Assembly (NCBI RefSeq): GCF_001552135.1
Contig: NZ_BCQP01000002.1
Span: forward strand, 62,001 to 126,000
Source of the DNA: Actinomadura chibensis NBRC 106107
GTDB lineage: Bacteria; Actinomycetota; Actinomycetes; Streptosporangiales; Streptosporangiaceae
Direction of reading: 5' to 3'
Length of the DNA: 64,000 nucleotides
Part shown: piece by piece, positions 45,745 to 54,689 of the stretch
Layout of the letters: every line of letters starts with the position of its first letter
Position numbering within the stretch: the first letter of the stretch is position 1
Made by a program: the position numbers and the translations under genes
Notes under the pieces: generated by a model
Seen by the model: the letters and a program-made list of their open reading frames with translations, nothing else
Database searches by the model: none
What the model was told of the DNA's origin: nothing

Positions 45745-47166
45745 ATGTCAACTCGCCGCAAGGTCTCGCTCATCACCCTCGGCTGCGCCCGCAACGAGGT
45801 CGACTCCGAGGAGCTCGCCGCGCGCATCGAGGACGCGGGCTGGGACCTGGCGGACGGCGCCGACGGCACGGACGGCGCCGACGTGGTGGTCGTCAACACC
45901 TGCGGCTTCATCGAGGCCGCGAAGAAGGACTCCATCGACACGCTGCTCGCCGCGCACGACTCGGGCGCGAAGGTCGTCGCGGCGGGCTGCATGGCGGAGC
46001 GGTACGGGCGCGAGCTGGCCGAGGCGCTGCCGGAGGCCGACGCCGTGCTCGGCTTCGACGACTACGCCGACATCGGCGACCGGCTCGACGACGTCCTCGC
46101 CGGGCGCAGGCGAGACGCGCACACGCCGCGCGACCGGCGCGTCCTGCTGCCGATCAGCCCGGTGGAGCGCGCGTCGGCGGCGGTGGCGATCCCCGGCCAC
46201 GGCGGGCCCGAGGACCTGCCGGACGGGGTGGCGCCCGCGTCCGGCCCGCGGGTGCTGCGGCGGCGGCTCGGCGGCGGCCCGGTCGCGCCGCTGAAGCTGG
46301 CCTCCGGCTGCGACCGGCGGTGCACGTTCTGCGCGATCCCGGCGTTCCGCGGCGCGTACGTGTCGCGGCCGCCCGCGGAGGTGCTGGCGGAGGCGCGGTG
46401 GCTCGCCGGGCACGGCGTGCGCGAGCTGTTCCTCGTCAGCGAGAACTCGACGTCCTACGGCAAGGACCTGGGCGACCTGCGGGCGCTGGAGAAGCTGCTG
46501 CCGGAGCTCGCCGCCGTCGACGGGATCGAGCGCGTCCGGGTGAGCTACCTGCAACCCGCCGAGACGCGGCCGGGCCTGATCGAGGCGATCTGCGGGACGC
46601 CCGGCGTCGCCCCCTACTTCGACCTGTCGTTCCAGCACGCGAGCGGCCCGGTGCTGCGGTCGATGCGGCGGTTCGGCGACCGGGAGCGGTTCCTCGGGCT
46701 GCTCGACCGGATCCGCGAGCTGGCCCCCGAGGCGGGCGTCCGGTCGAACTTCATCGTCGGGTTCCCCGGCGAGACCGAGGACGACGTCGACGAGCTGGCC
46801 GAGTTCCTGTCCGCCGCCCGGCTGGACGCGATCGGCGTGTTCGGCTACTCCGACGAGGACGGCACCGAGGCCGCCGAACTCGACGGCAAGCTAGCCGAGG
46901 CGGAGGTCGCCGCCCGCGTCGAGGAGCTGTCCAGCCTCGCCGACGAATTGACCGCCCAGCGCGCCGAGGACCGGATCGGCACGGCGGTCAGCGTCCTGCT
47001 GGAGGACAAGGCGGACGACGGCCTGGTCGAGGGGCGCGCCGAGCACCAGGCGCCGGAGGTGGACGGCACGGTCCGCGTCCGCGGCGCCGGGCTCGCCCTC
47101 GGCGACATCGTCGCGGCCCGGGTGACCGGCAGCGACGGCGTGGACCTGACCGCGGACGTGTCGTGA
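45745..47166 (+). CDS. rimO: Ribosomal protein S12 methylthiotransferase RimO
   Basis: RimO adds a methylthio group to Asp of ribosomal protein S12. The 473-residue protein has the UPF0004 domain with three cysteines ([34 protein letters not shown]), the radical-SAM motif CDRRCTFC near residue 190, and a C-terminal TRAM domain. The segment between the first two domains (about 125-185) is longer than usual. TACCTT ends six bases before the ATG, suggesting a leaderless start. Its stop overlaps pgsA. Confidence 0.95.
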   Translation: MSTRRKVSLITLGCARNEVDSEELAARIEDAGWDLADGADGTDGADVVVVNTCGFIEAAKKDSIDTLLAAHDSGAKVVAAGCMAERYGRELAEALPEADAVLGFDDYADIGDRLDDVLAGRRRDAHTPRDRRVLLPISPVERASAAVAIPGHGGPEDLPDGVAPASGPRVLRRRLGGGPVAPLKLASGCDRRCTFCAIPAFRGAYVSRPPAEVLAEARWLAGHGVRELFLVSENSTSYGKDLGDLRALEKLLPELAAVDGIERVRVSYLQPAETRPGLIEAICGTPGVAPYFDLSFQHASGPVLRSMRRFGDRERFLGLLDRIRELAPEAGVRSNFIVGFPGETEDDVDELAEFLSAARLDAIGVFGYSDEDGTEAAELDGKLAEAEVAARVEELSSLADELTAQRAEDRIGTAVSVLLEDKADDGLVEGRAEHQAPEVDGTVRVRGAGLALGDIVAARVTGSDGVDLTADVS

Positions 47167-47753
47167 TCGCGGGCACCCCGGACCCGGTCGCGGGCTCGCA
47201 GGGCCCGCCGCCCGCCGGCGTCTGGAACGTCGCGAACGCGCTGACCCTCGTGCGCATCGCGCTGGTGCCGGTGTTCGTCTGGTTCCTGTTCCTGGACGGC
47301 GACGGCTGGCGGCTCGCCGCGTTCGCCGTGTTCGCCGCCGCCTCGATCACCGACAAGATCGACGGTGATCTGGCCCGGGCCCGCGGCCTGGTGACCGACT
47401 TCGGCAAGATCGCCGACCCGATCGCCGACAAGGCGCTCACCGGCGCGGCCCTCGTCAGCCTGTCGCTGATGGGGGAGCTGTGGTGGTGGGTCACCGTGGT
47501 GATCATGGTCCGCGAGATCGGGATCACGGTGCTGCGGTTCATCGTGATCCGGCGCGGCGTGATCCCGGCGAGCAAGGGCGGCAAGCTGAAGACGATGCTC
47601 CAGGTCATCGCGATCGGCCTGTACATCCTGCCCGGCCCGCTCGACCCGCTGCGCTGGGCCACGATGGGCGCGGCGCTGGTCGTCACGGTCGTCACGGGCG
47701 TGGACTACGTCGTCCAGGCGTGGCGGCTCGGCCGCGGGCCCGCCGCCTCCTGA
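47163..47753 (+). CDS. pgsA: CDP-diacylglycerol-glycerol-3-phosphate 3-phosphatidyltransferase
   Basis: PgsA makes phosphatidylglycerol phosphate. The 196-residue membrane enzyme has five or six segments and the CDP-alcohol phosphotransferase motif [15 protein letters not shown] followed by KIADPIAD, giving the conserved Asp residues. The GTG at 47163 overlaps the rimO stop (GTGA), so translation is coupled. It is succeeded by a hairpin. Confidence 0.94.
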   Translation: MIAGTPDPVAGSQGPPPAGVWNVANALTLVRIALVPVFVWFLFLDGDGWRLAAFAVFAAASITDKIDGDLARARGLVTDFGKIADPIADKALTGAALVSLSLMGELWWWVTVVIMVREIGITVLRFIVIRRGVIPASKGGKLKTMLQVIAIGLYILPGPLDPLRWATMGAALVVTVVTGVDYVVQAWRLGRGPAAS

Positions 47754-48206
47754 CCGGGGTTCGGGGTGGGCTGCGGGACCACGCCCACCCCGGTCGTGGC
47801 CCCGCAGCCCCGATCGCGGCGCCGCGATGCACGATTATCCCCGCGATCCCGCGCGCGCACGAATCGGGGGAATGAGGTCTGACTCACAATGTGACCTGCG
47901 ATTCCCGAAAGGGTCGGGCGGGGGACCCGCGGGTCCGGGCGACGATGCGCGTCCCGGCCGCCGCGCCCGTCGCGCGCACTGTCGGACGGGGCGGGGACGC
48001 GGAGCACAATGCGCGGCCGTCCCTTTCACCGGCGACGGAAATGGGAAATGGGGTTGGACCGGTTCGATCTTCCGGGGGCGCCGCCGTCCGCATTCGGACT
48101 CTTTCCCCCGTCAACCGGCGGGCGGCCGGGTCCGTCCCGCGACCGGGCCGCCGGTAGATTCGGGACGCCCGGGACCCAGCCCCTGGACTGCCGAAACGAG
48201 GACGCG
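47754..48206 (+). other. Intergenic region between pgsA and cinA
   Basis: This 453-bp gap holds the pgsA terminator at its start and a TAGATT -10 box for cinA at 48155-48160. No open frame with protein-like composition and no RNA gene was recognised in 47811-48150. The frame that extends upstream of cinA is out of character with CinA proteins. Confidence 0.5.
47768..47810 (+). terminator. pgsA terminator
   Basis: GGGCTGCGGG (47768-47777) pairs with CCCGCAGCCC (47801-47810), continued by CCACG (47779-47783) with CGTGG (47795-47799) across one mismatch. No T run. Confidence 0.75.
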
Positions 48207-49502
48207 ATGCGGGTCGAACTGCTCACCGTCGGGGACGAGCTGCTCCTCGGCGACACGGTCAACGGCAACGCCGCCTGGCTCGGCCGCAGGCTCGCCGACC
48301 ACGGCGTCGACGTCACCCGCAGCGTGGTCGTCGGCGACGAGCTGGACGTGATCGTCGAGGCGGTGGAGGCGGCGCTCGGCCGCGCCGACGCGGTGATCAC
48401 GACCGGCGGGCTCGGCCCCACCTACGACGACCTGACCCGCGACGCGCTCGCCAAGGCGGCCGGGGTCGCGCTCGTCCGGGACGCGGGCCTGGAGCGGCGG
48501 CTGCGCGAGCGGGTCGCGCGGGCCGGGCGCGAGCTGCGGCCGATGGCGCTGCGGATGGCGGACGTCCCCGCGGGCGCGCGGATCCTGCGCAACTCGGCCG
48601 GGTCGGCGCCCGGCCTGCGGGTCGAGCTGCCCGGCGGGGTCGTCTACGCGCTGCCCGGCGTCCCGTTCGAGATGCGGACGATCGTCGACGAGGTCGTCCT
48701 GCCCGAGCTGGCGGAGACCGCCGGGCTGCCCGCGGTGGCGCGCCGCACGCTGCGCACCGCCCGGATGTGGGAGTCGGTGGTCGCGTCGCGGCTCGCCGAG
48801 GTGGAGGCGATGGACGGCGTCCGGCTCGCCTACCTCCCGGACCCGGCCGAGGTGAAGGTCCGGATCACGGTCGCGGGCCGGGACGCCGCCGGACGGCTCG
48901 CCGGCGTCGAGGCGCGCGTCCGGGAGCTGCTCGGCGACGCCGTGTACGGGGCCGAGGACGAGTCGCTCGACCGGGTCGTCCACCGGCTGCTCGCCGAGCG
49001 GTCCGCGACGGTCGCGACGGCGGAGTCGCTGACCGGCGGCCTGATCGGCGCGGAGCTGACCGCGATGCCCGGGTCGTCGGCGACGTTCGCGGGCGGCCTC
49101 GTGACGTACGCCACGGACGCGAAGCGGGACATGCTCGGCGTCCCGGCGGACCTGCTCGCCGCGCACGGGGCCGTCCACCCGGACGTGGCCGCCGCGATGG
49201 CGGCCGGCGCGCGGGACGCGCTCGGCGCGACCTACGGGCTCGCGGTGACCGGCGTCGCCGGACCCGAGCCGCAGGACGGCCGCGAGGTCGGAACGGTCTA
49301 CATCGGCGTGGCCGGTCCCGGAAAATCGCCCGTCGTGGCCGCGCCGCGACTTCCCGTGCCCGGCGCCGGGCCCGAGACCCGGGCGGTGATCCGGCGGATG
49401 ACCGTCGTGCACGCGCTTGAGCTGCTGAGACGCGTCCTGCTCGGGCTCTCGGGGCCGGATCCGGAGGACCCGGCTCGGGAAGATCGGGAAGATCCGGGCT
49501 GA
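48207..49502 (+). CDS. cinA: CinA family nicotinamide-nucleotide amidohydrolase / competence-damage protein
   Basis: A 431-residue two-domain protein. Residues 1-170 are the MoaB-like COG1058 domain (LLTVGDELLLGDTVNGNAAWLG, TTGGLGPTYDDLTRDALA). Residues 265-415 are the CinA C-terminal amidase domain (SVATAESLTGGLIGAELTA-like: TVATAESLTGGLIGAELTAM; TYGLAVTGVAGPEPQDG), which deamidates nicotinamide mononucleotide in the NAD salvage cycle. The ATG has GAGGA upstream. It is followed by clgR, as in many actinomycetes. Confidence 0.93.
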   Translation: MRVELLTVGDELLLGDTVNGNAAWLGRRLADHGVDVTRSVVVGDELDVIVEAVEAALGRADAVITTGGLGPTYDDLTRDALAKAAGVALVRDAGLERRLRERVARAGRELRPMALRMADVPAGARILRNSAGSAPGLRVELPGGVVYALPGVPFEMRTIVDEVVLPELAETAGLPAVARRTLRTARMWESVVASRLAEVEAMDGVRLAYLPDPAEVKVRITVAGRDAAGRLAGVEARVRELLGDAVYGAEDESLDRVVHRLLAERSATVATAESLTGGLIGAELTAMPGSSATFAGGLVTYATDAKRDMLGVPADLLAAHGAVHPDVAAAMAAGARDALGATYGLAVTGVAGPEPQDGREVGTVYIGVAGPGKSPVVAAPRLPVPGAGPETRAVIRRMTVVHALELLRRVLLGLSGPDPEDPAREDREDPG

Positions 49503-49613
49503 TTACAGCGTTACGTTCCGAGCGAACACGAAATCAACGGTCTGCCATGGCCGCCGTCAAGGCGGGTACGGTGGAACCGGCAGATGGTCCGAACTGAGGG
49601 AGGGAGCGAGACG

Positions 49614-49967
49614 ATGGTCCTGCTTCGCCAGCTGCTCGGTGACGTACTGCGGCAGCTGCGGCTGCGCCAGGGACGCACCCTCCGTGAGGTGTCCGCGGCG
49701 GCGCGGGTGTCACTCGGCTACCTGTCCGAGGTCGAACGGGGGCAGAAGGAGGCTTCTTCGGAACTGCTCTCCTCGATCTGCAAGGCGCTCGGGGTCCCGC
49801 TGTCGCACGTGCTCAGGGAAGTGGCGGACCAACTCGCCCTCGCCGAGCTGCAGCACGAGCCGGTCATGGCGGGCGCGCCGGAGCACGAGCGCATCCCCAC
49901 CGAGCGCATCCCGGAGACGCCCGAGGAGATCACCGGGGAGTTCCGCGGCGACATGGTCGCCGCCTGA
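49614..49967 (+). CDS. clgR: ClgR-like XRE-family transcriptional regulator
   Basis: A 117-residue Cro/C1-type helix-turn-helix protein: [63 protein letters not shown]. Its place after pgsA-cinA and the fold match ClgR, activator of clp protease and other stress genes in Streptomyces, Corynebacterium and Mycobacterium. The C-terminus ends VAA; terminal Ala-Ala is the degradation signal by which Clp destroys ClgR in Streptomyces. The ATG at 49614 has GAGGGAGG upstream. TACGGT at 49567-49572 is a likely -10 and GTTC-N5-GAAC (49515-49527) a possible self-binding site. Confidence 0.85.
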   Translation: MVLLRQLLGDVLRQLRLRQGRTLREVSAAARVSLGYLSEVERGQKEASSELLSSICKALGVPLSHVLREVADQLALAELQHEPVMAGAPEHERIPTERIPETPEEITGEFRGDMVAA

Positions 49968-50105
49968 CGCTCCTGGATATACGTACATTCCTCGTCCGCG
50001 GGGTTCGTGCGGGGGCTCGCCCCTCCGCGCCGTCCCGCCCGAGCTGAGGCCGCGCGGTGTGCGCGGCCTCACGTATGACCGCGGCATTTGCGGGGATGGT
50101 CCCGT

Positions 50106-50120
50106 GTTGTACCGGACAAC
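50106..50120. promoter_or_regulatory. Small dyad upstream of dps
   Basis: GTTGT-ACCGG-ACAAC is a 15-bp inverted repeat 25 bp before the dps start. It may be part of the promoter or a stress-regulator site. Confidence 0.35.
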
Positions 50121-50145
50121 CGTAACGACGCGGAAGGAGCCCATC

Positions 50146-50613
50146 ATGGCGGCGGTCAAGAGCCCGCTCAGCGACGAGGCCCTCAAGGTCACCGGGGACG
50201 CCCTACAGGGCTCCCTCATCGACCTCATCGATCTGTCCCTCCTCGCCAAGCAGGCCCACTGGAACCTCACCGGGCGCAACTTCAAGGTCGTCCACGAGCA
50301 CCTGGACGAGATCGTCGCCCTCGCGCGCGGCGGCCAGGACGACGTGGCGGAGCGCGCCATCGCGATCGGCGTGAACCCGGACGGCCGCTCCCGCACGGTC
50401 GCCGACCGCACGACGCTCGCGCAGCTGGAGGCCGGGTACCTGGCCGACGACAAGGTCGTCGCCGCGATCACCGACATCCTGGCGCAGATCATCGGCCGGT
50501 TCCGGGAGCGCATCGAGGCGACCGACGAGGCCGACCCGGTCACCCAGGACCTGCTGATCAGCCTCGCCGCGCAGCTTGAGAAGCAGCACTGGATGTTCCA
50601 GGCCCAGGTCTGA
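50146..50613 (+). CDS. dps: Dps family DNA-protection / ferritin-like protein
   Basis: A 155-residue Dps: QAHWNLTGRNFKVVHEHLDEIV carries the ferroxidase residues His38, His50 and Asp54, and LLISLAAQLEKQHWMFQAQV ends the last helix. Dps dodecamers store iron and shield DNA under oxidative stress or starvation. GGAAGGAG precedes the ATG. It is monocistronic, with a dyad upstream and a strong hairpin downstream. Confidence 0.93.
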   Translation: MAAVKSPLSDEALKVTGDALQGSLIDLIDLSLLAKQAHWNLTGRNFKVVHEHLDEIVALARGGQDDVAERAIAIGVNPDGRSRTVADRTTLAQLEAGYLADDKVVAAITDILAQIIGRFRERIEATDEADPVTQDLLISLAAQLEKQHWMFQAQV

Positions 50614-50644
50614 CGCGTCCGCGCCCCGTCGCGGGCGCGACGAG

Positions 50645-50682
50645 GCCCCGGTCCCCGCCGCCGTCACGGCGGGGGCCGGGGC
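50645..50682. terminator. Bidirectional terminator of dps and the LysR gene
   Basis: Bases 50645-50660 pair with 50667-50682 over 16 bp including one G-T pair, with loop CCGTCA. It sits between two converging genes. Confidence 0.8.
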
Positions 50683-50703
50683 TTCGCCGTTCTCGCCTAG
50701 TGG

Positions 50704-51588
50704 TCAGGGCGGCAGGTGCGCGAGGACGGTCTCCGCGAACTCGGCGGCGAGCGGGCTCAGCGCGTCGAACCGGCGGGCGGCCCACCCGGCGGAGAGCGGC
50801 GGCAGGTCCGGTACCGGGACGAGCCGGACGCCGCCCCGCCCGCGTCCCCAGCCGGGCAGCGCGGGCAGGATCGCGTGGCCGAGGCCGAGCTCGGCGAGCA
50901 GGAGGGCGGTGTCCCAGTCGGCGACGCTCGTCGTGGACGTCAGCCGCACCCCGTGCCGTCCGAGGTGCTCCTCCAGGTGGACGCGGGACGTCGAGTGCTC
51001 CGGCAGCTCGATGTGCCGGATGCCGGACAGGTCGTCCAGCGCGACGGACACCCGCGCCGCCAGCGGGTCGCCGGAGTGGACGGCGAGCATCCAGGGCAGC
51101 TCGCGGGACGGGCGCTGCTCGACGCCGTCCAGCGGCGGCCCGATCGTCACCCACGCGAGGTCGGCGGCGTGCGCGCGGACGGCCTCCAGGCACCGGCGGC
51201 TTGACCCGGCCGTCTCGAACTGCAGCGCCGTCTCGGGATGGCGCTCGCGGAACGCGGCGACGCCCGCCGCCATGAAGTGCCGGACGGTCGTCGCCCCGGT
51301 CGCGACGCGGACCGTCCCGCCGACGCCGCGGCGCAGGTCGTCCAGGCGGCGCAGCGCCGCGTCCAGGCCCGCGATGCCCTCGGCGGCGGCCCGCTCCAGG
51401 ACGCGTCCGGCCCCGGTCGGCACGACGCCGCGCGGGCGCCGCTCCAGCAGCACGAGCCCCGTCTCCCGTTCGAGCCGCTTGACGTGCTGGCTGACCGCCG
51501 ACTGGCTGCACGACAGGTCGCGGGCGACGGCGGAGAGGTTGCCCGCCGCGCAGACGGCCACGAACACGCGGAGATCGTCCAGGGTCAT
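50704..51588 (-). CDS. LysR-family transcriptional regulator
   Basis: A 294-residue LysR protein: the helix-turn-helix is in residues 1-60 (LDDLRVFVAVCAAGNLSAVARDLSCSQSAVSQHVKRLERETGLVLLERR), followed by a periplasmic-binding-like effector domain. The target and ligand are unknown; there is no divergent gene to point to one. TACCTT ends six bases before the ATG at 51588, so it is probably leaderless. The frame continues upstream without protein-like sequence. Confidence 0.9.
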   Translation of the reverse strand: MTLDDLRVFVAVCAAGNLSAVARDLSCSQSAVSQHVKRLERETGLVLLERRPRGVVPTGAGRVLERAAAEGIAGLDAALRRLDDLRRGVGGTVRVATGATTVRHFMAAGVAAFRERHPETALQFETAGSSRRCLEAVRAHAADLAWVTIGPPLDGVEQRPSRELPWMLAVHSGDPLAARVSVALDDLSGIRHIELPEHSTSRVHLEEHLGRHGVRLTSTTSVADWDTALLLAELGLGHAILPALPGWGRGRGGVRLVPVPDLPPLSAGWAARRFDALSPLAAEFAETVLAHLPP

Positions 51589-51755
51589 CTGCCCAAGGTA
51601 GAGCTGGGGGATCGATAAGGAAACCCGAGAATTGACTTGGAACGATCCCCGGCCGAGGATGCGGAGGACGGGCGCAGGATCCGGCGACCCGAGTGAACCG
51701 GCGGCGACCCGCCCGCGCGTCCCCGGGGGGCCGGGCGGGCGCCGACCGTGTCCGG

Positions 51756-52547
51756 CTAGCCGGGGGCGGGCTGGCAGCGGGGACACCAGAACGTGGCCCG
51801 CTCGCCCACCCGGGACGCCTGGTCGCGCCGCTCGATCCGGGCGCCGCAGCGGCGGCAGGGGCGCCCGGCCCGCCCGTACACCCAGTGCTCGCGGCCCCGT
51901 CCCAGGTCACCGGTCGTGATGTGGCCGTGCCGCGCCTTGTTGAGGTCCAGGAGCCGGTGAGCGAGCTCCACCAGCCCTTGCAGGTCGGGGACGTCCCGTA
52001 CGGGGGTCCACGGATGTACGCCCCGCAGGAACAGGATCTCGGCCTTGTAGACGTTCCCGATCCCGGCGAGCAGGGTCTGGTCGAGCAGCGCCTCGCCGAT
52101 CGCCTGGTCGGGCCGCCCGGCCAGGCGGGAGGCCGCCTCGGCGGCGAGCCCCCCGTCCCACGCCGGGTCGAGCAGGTCGGGCCCGAGATGGCCGACCGCC
52201 GTGTCCTCCTCGGCGGTCCGCAGCAGCTCCACCAGGCCGAGGGAGTAGCCCGAGGCCTGCCATTCGGCGTTGGCCAGCACGAGCCGGACGCGGTGGTCGC
52301 GCGGCGGCGGCCCGGCCGGGCCGATCCGCCAGCGCCCCTCCATCAGCAGGTGCGTGTGGACGGTCAGCCCGCCCTCCACCCGGATGAGCAGGTGCTTGCC
52401 GCGCGGCTCGGCGGCGAGGACCGTCCGGCCGCGCAGGTCGGCGGTCGCGAACCGGGGGACGCGGAAGTCCGAGCGCGTGAGCGGCCGCCCGGCGAGCGCC
52501 TCGCGCAGCCTGCGGGCGGTCAGCCAGACGACGTCACCTTCCGGCAT
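51756..52547 (-). CDS. nei: Fpg/Nei family DNA glycosylase (endonuclease VIII type)
   Basis: A 263-residue base-excision repair glycosylase/AP lyase. The N-terminus MPEGDVVWLTARRL provides the catalytic Pro2 and Glu3; the H2TH domain includes LLDQTLLAGIGNVYKAEILF; the zinc finger is CRRCGARIERRDQASRVGER then CPRC at the C-terminus. MPEGD with this context is more like Nei2 than Fpg (MPELPE). It removes oxidised pyrimidines. It lies 6 bp after the Rrf2 gene in one transcription unit. Confidence 0.93.
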   Translation of the reverse strand: MPEGDVVWLTARRLREALAGRPLTRSDFRVPRFATADLRGRTVLAAEPRGKHLLIRVEGGLTVHTHLLMEGRWRIGPAGPPPRDHRVRLVLANAEWQASGYSLGLVELLRTAEEDTAVGHLGPDLLDPAWDGGLAAEAASRLAGRPDQAIGEALLDQTLLAGIGNVYKAEILFLRGVHPWTPVRDVPDLQGLVELAHRLLDLNKARHGHITTGDLGRGREHWVYGRAGRPCRRCGARIERRDQASRVGERATFWCPRCQPAPG

Positions 52548-52553
52548 GGGGAC

Positions 52554-53018
52554 TCAGATGAAGGAGGGGCTTTCCCAGGCGGACGGGTCCTCGGTGAGCT
52601 TGCGGACGGGCTCCGGCAGCTCGCCTGCCGCGATGTGGGACAGCATGACCTGCTCCAGGATGGACCGCTCGCTGGCGCGCAGCGCGATCCACACCTCCTG
52701 CAGGGAGCTCGCGGGCCCCTCGTACCCGACGTGCTCGGGGCGCTCGCCCCGGACGCCGAGCAGCGGCCCGTCGATGGCGCGGATGATGTCGGCGAGCGAG
52801 ATCTCCTCGGCCGGGCGCGCCAGCCAGTAGCCGCCCTCCGGCCCCCGCTGGCTCCGGACGAGGCCGGACCGGCGGAGCTGGCCGAGGATGTTCTCCAGGA
52901 ACTTGGGCGGTATCTGCTGCGCCTCGGCGAGCTGGACCGCGGTCACCGGGCGGGACCCGGCGACCGCCAGCTCGGCGGAGGCGCGCAAGGCGTAGTCGAC
53001 CCGGGCGGACAATCGCAT
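52554..53018 (-). CDS. Rrf2-family transcriptional regulator without cysteines
   Basis: A 154-residue Rrf2 winged-helix protein: RLSARVDYALRASAELA, IPPKFLENILGQLRRSGLVRSQRGPEGGYWLARP, and SLADIIRAIDGPLL. IscR, NsrR and RsrR members carry three Cys that bind an Fe-S cluster; this protein has no cysteine at all, so it must sense something else, as CymR does. GATAAT ends six bases before the ATG at 53018, suggesting a leaderless transcript. It is upstream of the Nei gene in the same direction and may control it. Confidence 0.88.
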   Translation of the reverse strand: MRLSARVDYALRASAELAVAGSRPVTAVQLAEAQQIPPKFLENILGQLRRSGLVRSQRGPEGGYWLARPAEEISLADIIRAIDGPLLGVRGERPEHVGYEGPASSLQEVWIALRASERSILEQVMLSHIAAGELPEPVRKLTEDPSAWESPSFI

Positions 53019-53144
53019 GTACGCATTATCCCTTGTCGTCCGCACCGCTCGGACCGGCGGGGCCGCCGCGGGCGTGACACGCCCGCCGGAACCGGGCTCT
53101 TGTCCGGCGGGCGCGCCACGGGCCGGCGGGCCGCTCTCCGGCGG

Positions 53145-53175
53145 TCCCGGCCGGGCCTCGCGGGCCCGGCCGGGA
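53145..53175 (-). terminator. Terminator of the das-like operon
   Basis: TCCCGGCCGGGCC (53145-53157) pairs exactly with GGCCCGGCCGGGA (53163-53175), a 13-bp stem with a 5-nt loop, downstream of the hexosaminidase stop at 53223. Confidence 0.75.
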
Positions 53176-53187
53176 GCGGTCGGATGC

Positions 53188-53231
53188 GGTCAGTTCACGG
53201 CCGGTTCGCGGTTGGTTCGCGGTCAGTTCGC
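53188..53231 (-). repeat. Four tandem 11-bp repeats
   Basis: Four consecutive units of consensus GGTCAGTTCGC (variants GGCCGGTTCGC, GGTTGGTTCGC) run through the stop codon of the hexosaminidase gene. The period equals about one DNA helical turn. Confidence 0.75.
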
Positions 53232-54689
53232 GGTGGTCAGGCCGAGCAGCTCGGCGGCGGCCTGGGCGTTGGCGGCGGCGGCCCCGTAGGTGGCCATGTA
53301 CACCGCGGAGCCGGGACGCCACACCGGGAGCCCCATCTCCACGACGACCGTGTCGGGACGGGCCGTCAGCAGCGCGTTGGCGAGCGCGCGCTGGCCCGCG
53401 TGGCGGTGCGCGTCCCGCAGCACGATGATCAGACCGCGGTCCTTGGCACGGTCCAAGACCTTCTCCACCGTTCCGTCCGCGCCGTCCGCCTGAACAGCGT
53501 CCGGCGCCCACGGACCGAGGCCCCACGGGGTCGGGCCGACCGCGATGTTGCCGCTCGACTCCGTCTCGACGACGAGCGGCGCCGAGTCCCAGCCGGGCAG
53601 CGAGCCCGACACCCGCACGGCGCGGCGCGCGGCCTCCAGCCCGGCGGCCCGGTCGACGACGGCGGCGGTGTGGCCCGCGAGCCACTCCTTCAGCCGCCGC
53701 GTGCGGTCCCCGGCGTCCCACAGGCGCTCCGCCGCGAGCCGTCCGGTGCGGACCGCCTCGCCGATCGCGGCGAGCGTCGCCTCGACCGTCTCGGCGTGCT
53801 CGTTCGGGCCGAGGCACAGCAGGTCGGCGCCCGCGATGAGGGCCCGCACGGACGCCTCGGGGATGCCGATCGCGCCGCTCGCGCCCTCCATGTCCAGCGC
53901 GTCGGTGACGATCACGCCCTGGTAGCCGAGGTGCTCGCGGAGCAGTCCGGTGATCGCCTCGGGGGAGAGGGTCGCCGGCACGCCGCGGGTGATGGCGGGC
54001 AGGTTGAGGTGCCCGGTCATCACCGCGCGGGTGCCGGCCTCGATCGCCGCCCGGAACGGGACGAGTTCGCGCCTGTCCAGCAGTTCCAGGTCGGCGTCGA
54101 CGAGCGGGATGGACAGGTGCGAGTCGTCCACGGTCGCGCCGTGGCCGGGGAAGTGCTTCGCGCAGGCGGCGACGCCCGCCTCCTGCGTCCCCGCGACGGA
54201 CGCGGCGGCGTGCCGCGCGACCAGCTCGGGGTCGGCGCCGAACGAGCGGGTGCCGATCACCGGGTTGTCGTCGGCGGTGTTGACGTCCACCGACGGCGCG
54301 AAGTTGAAGTTGACGCCGACCTCGGCGAGCTCGGCGCCGAGCGAGCGGTAGATCCGCCGGGTCAGCTCCGGGTCGTCCACGGCGCCGAGCGCCGCGTTGC
54401 CCGGGTAGGGGCTGCCCGCCCGGTGACCGCCGAGCCGGGTGACGTCGCCGCCCTCCTCGTCGATGGTCACGAACGGGTCGCCGGCCTTGCGCATCTGCGC
54501 GGTGAGCGCGGCGAGGGACTCCGGGCTCGGGACGTTCCCGGTCAGCGCGAACAGCGTCACGCCGCCGAGCCCGGCCTCAAGCTCGTCGAGCACCCAGCGG
54601 GGCGCGGTCGGACCGGGGAAGGAGGGGAGGAGCGTGCCGCGGGCGAGCCGGTCGATCTCGGCCGCGGTCGCGATGTCGTTGGTCGTCAC
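53223..54689 (-). CDS. Glycoside hydrolase family 3 beta-N-acetylhexosaminidase (DasD/NagZ-like)
   Basis: A 488-residue GH3 enzyme. It has the NagZ signature KHFPGHGATVDDSH, whose Asp-His pair acts as acid/base, the nucleophile Asp in GVIVTDALDMEG, and VTIDEEGGDVTRL in the substrate site. A C-terminal domain of about 130 residues follows, beyond the minimal NagZ barrel. It has no signal peptide, so it acts inside the cell, cleaving imported chitobiose-like or muropeptide sugars to GlcNAc. The GTG at 54689 overlaps the permease stop (GTGA). Gene order matches the dasABCD group of Streptomyces. Confidence 0.9.
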   Translation of the reverse strand: MTTNDIATAAEIDRLARGTLLPSFPGPTAPRWVLDELEAGLGGVTLFALTGNVPSPESLAALTAQMRKAGDPFVTIDEEGGDVTRLGGHRAGSPYPGNAALGAVDDPELTRRIYRSLGAELAEVGVNFNFAPSVDVNTADDNPVIGTRSFGADPELVARHAAASVAGTQEAGVAACAKHFPGHGATVDDSHLSIPLVDADLELLDRRELVPFRAAIEAGTRAVMTGHLNLPAITRGVPATLSPEAITGLLREHLGYQGVIVTDALDMEGASGAIGIPEASVRALIAGADLLCLGPNEHAETVEATLAAIGEAVRTGRLAAERLWDAGDRTRRLKEWLAGHTAAVVDRAAGLEAARRAVRVSGSLPGWDSAPLVVETESSGNIAVGPTPWGLGPWAPDAVQADGADGTVEKVLDRAKDRGLIIVLRDAHRHAGQRALANALLTARPDTVVVEMGLPVWRPGSAVYMATYGAAAANAQAAAELLGLTTAN

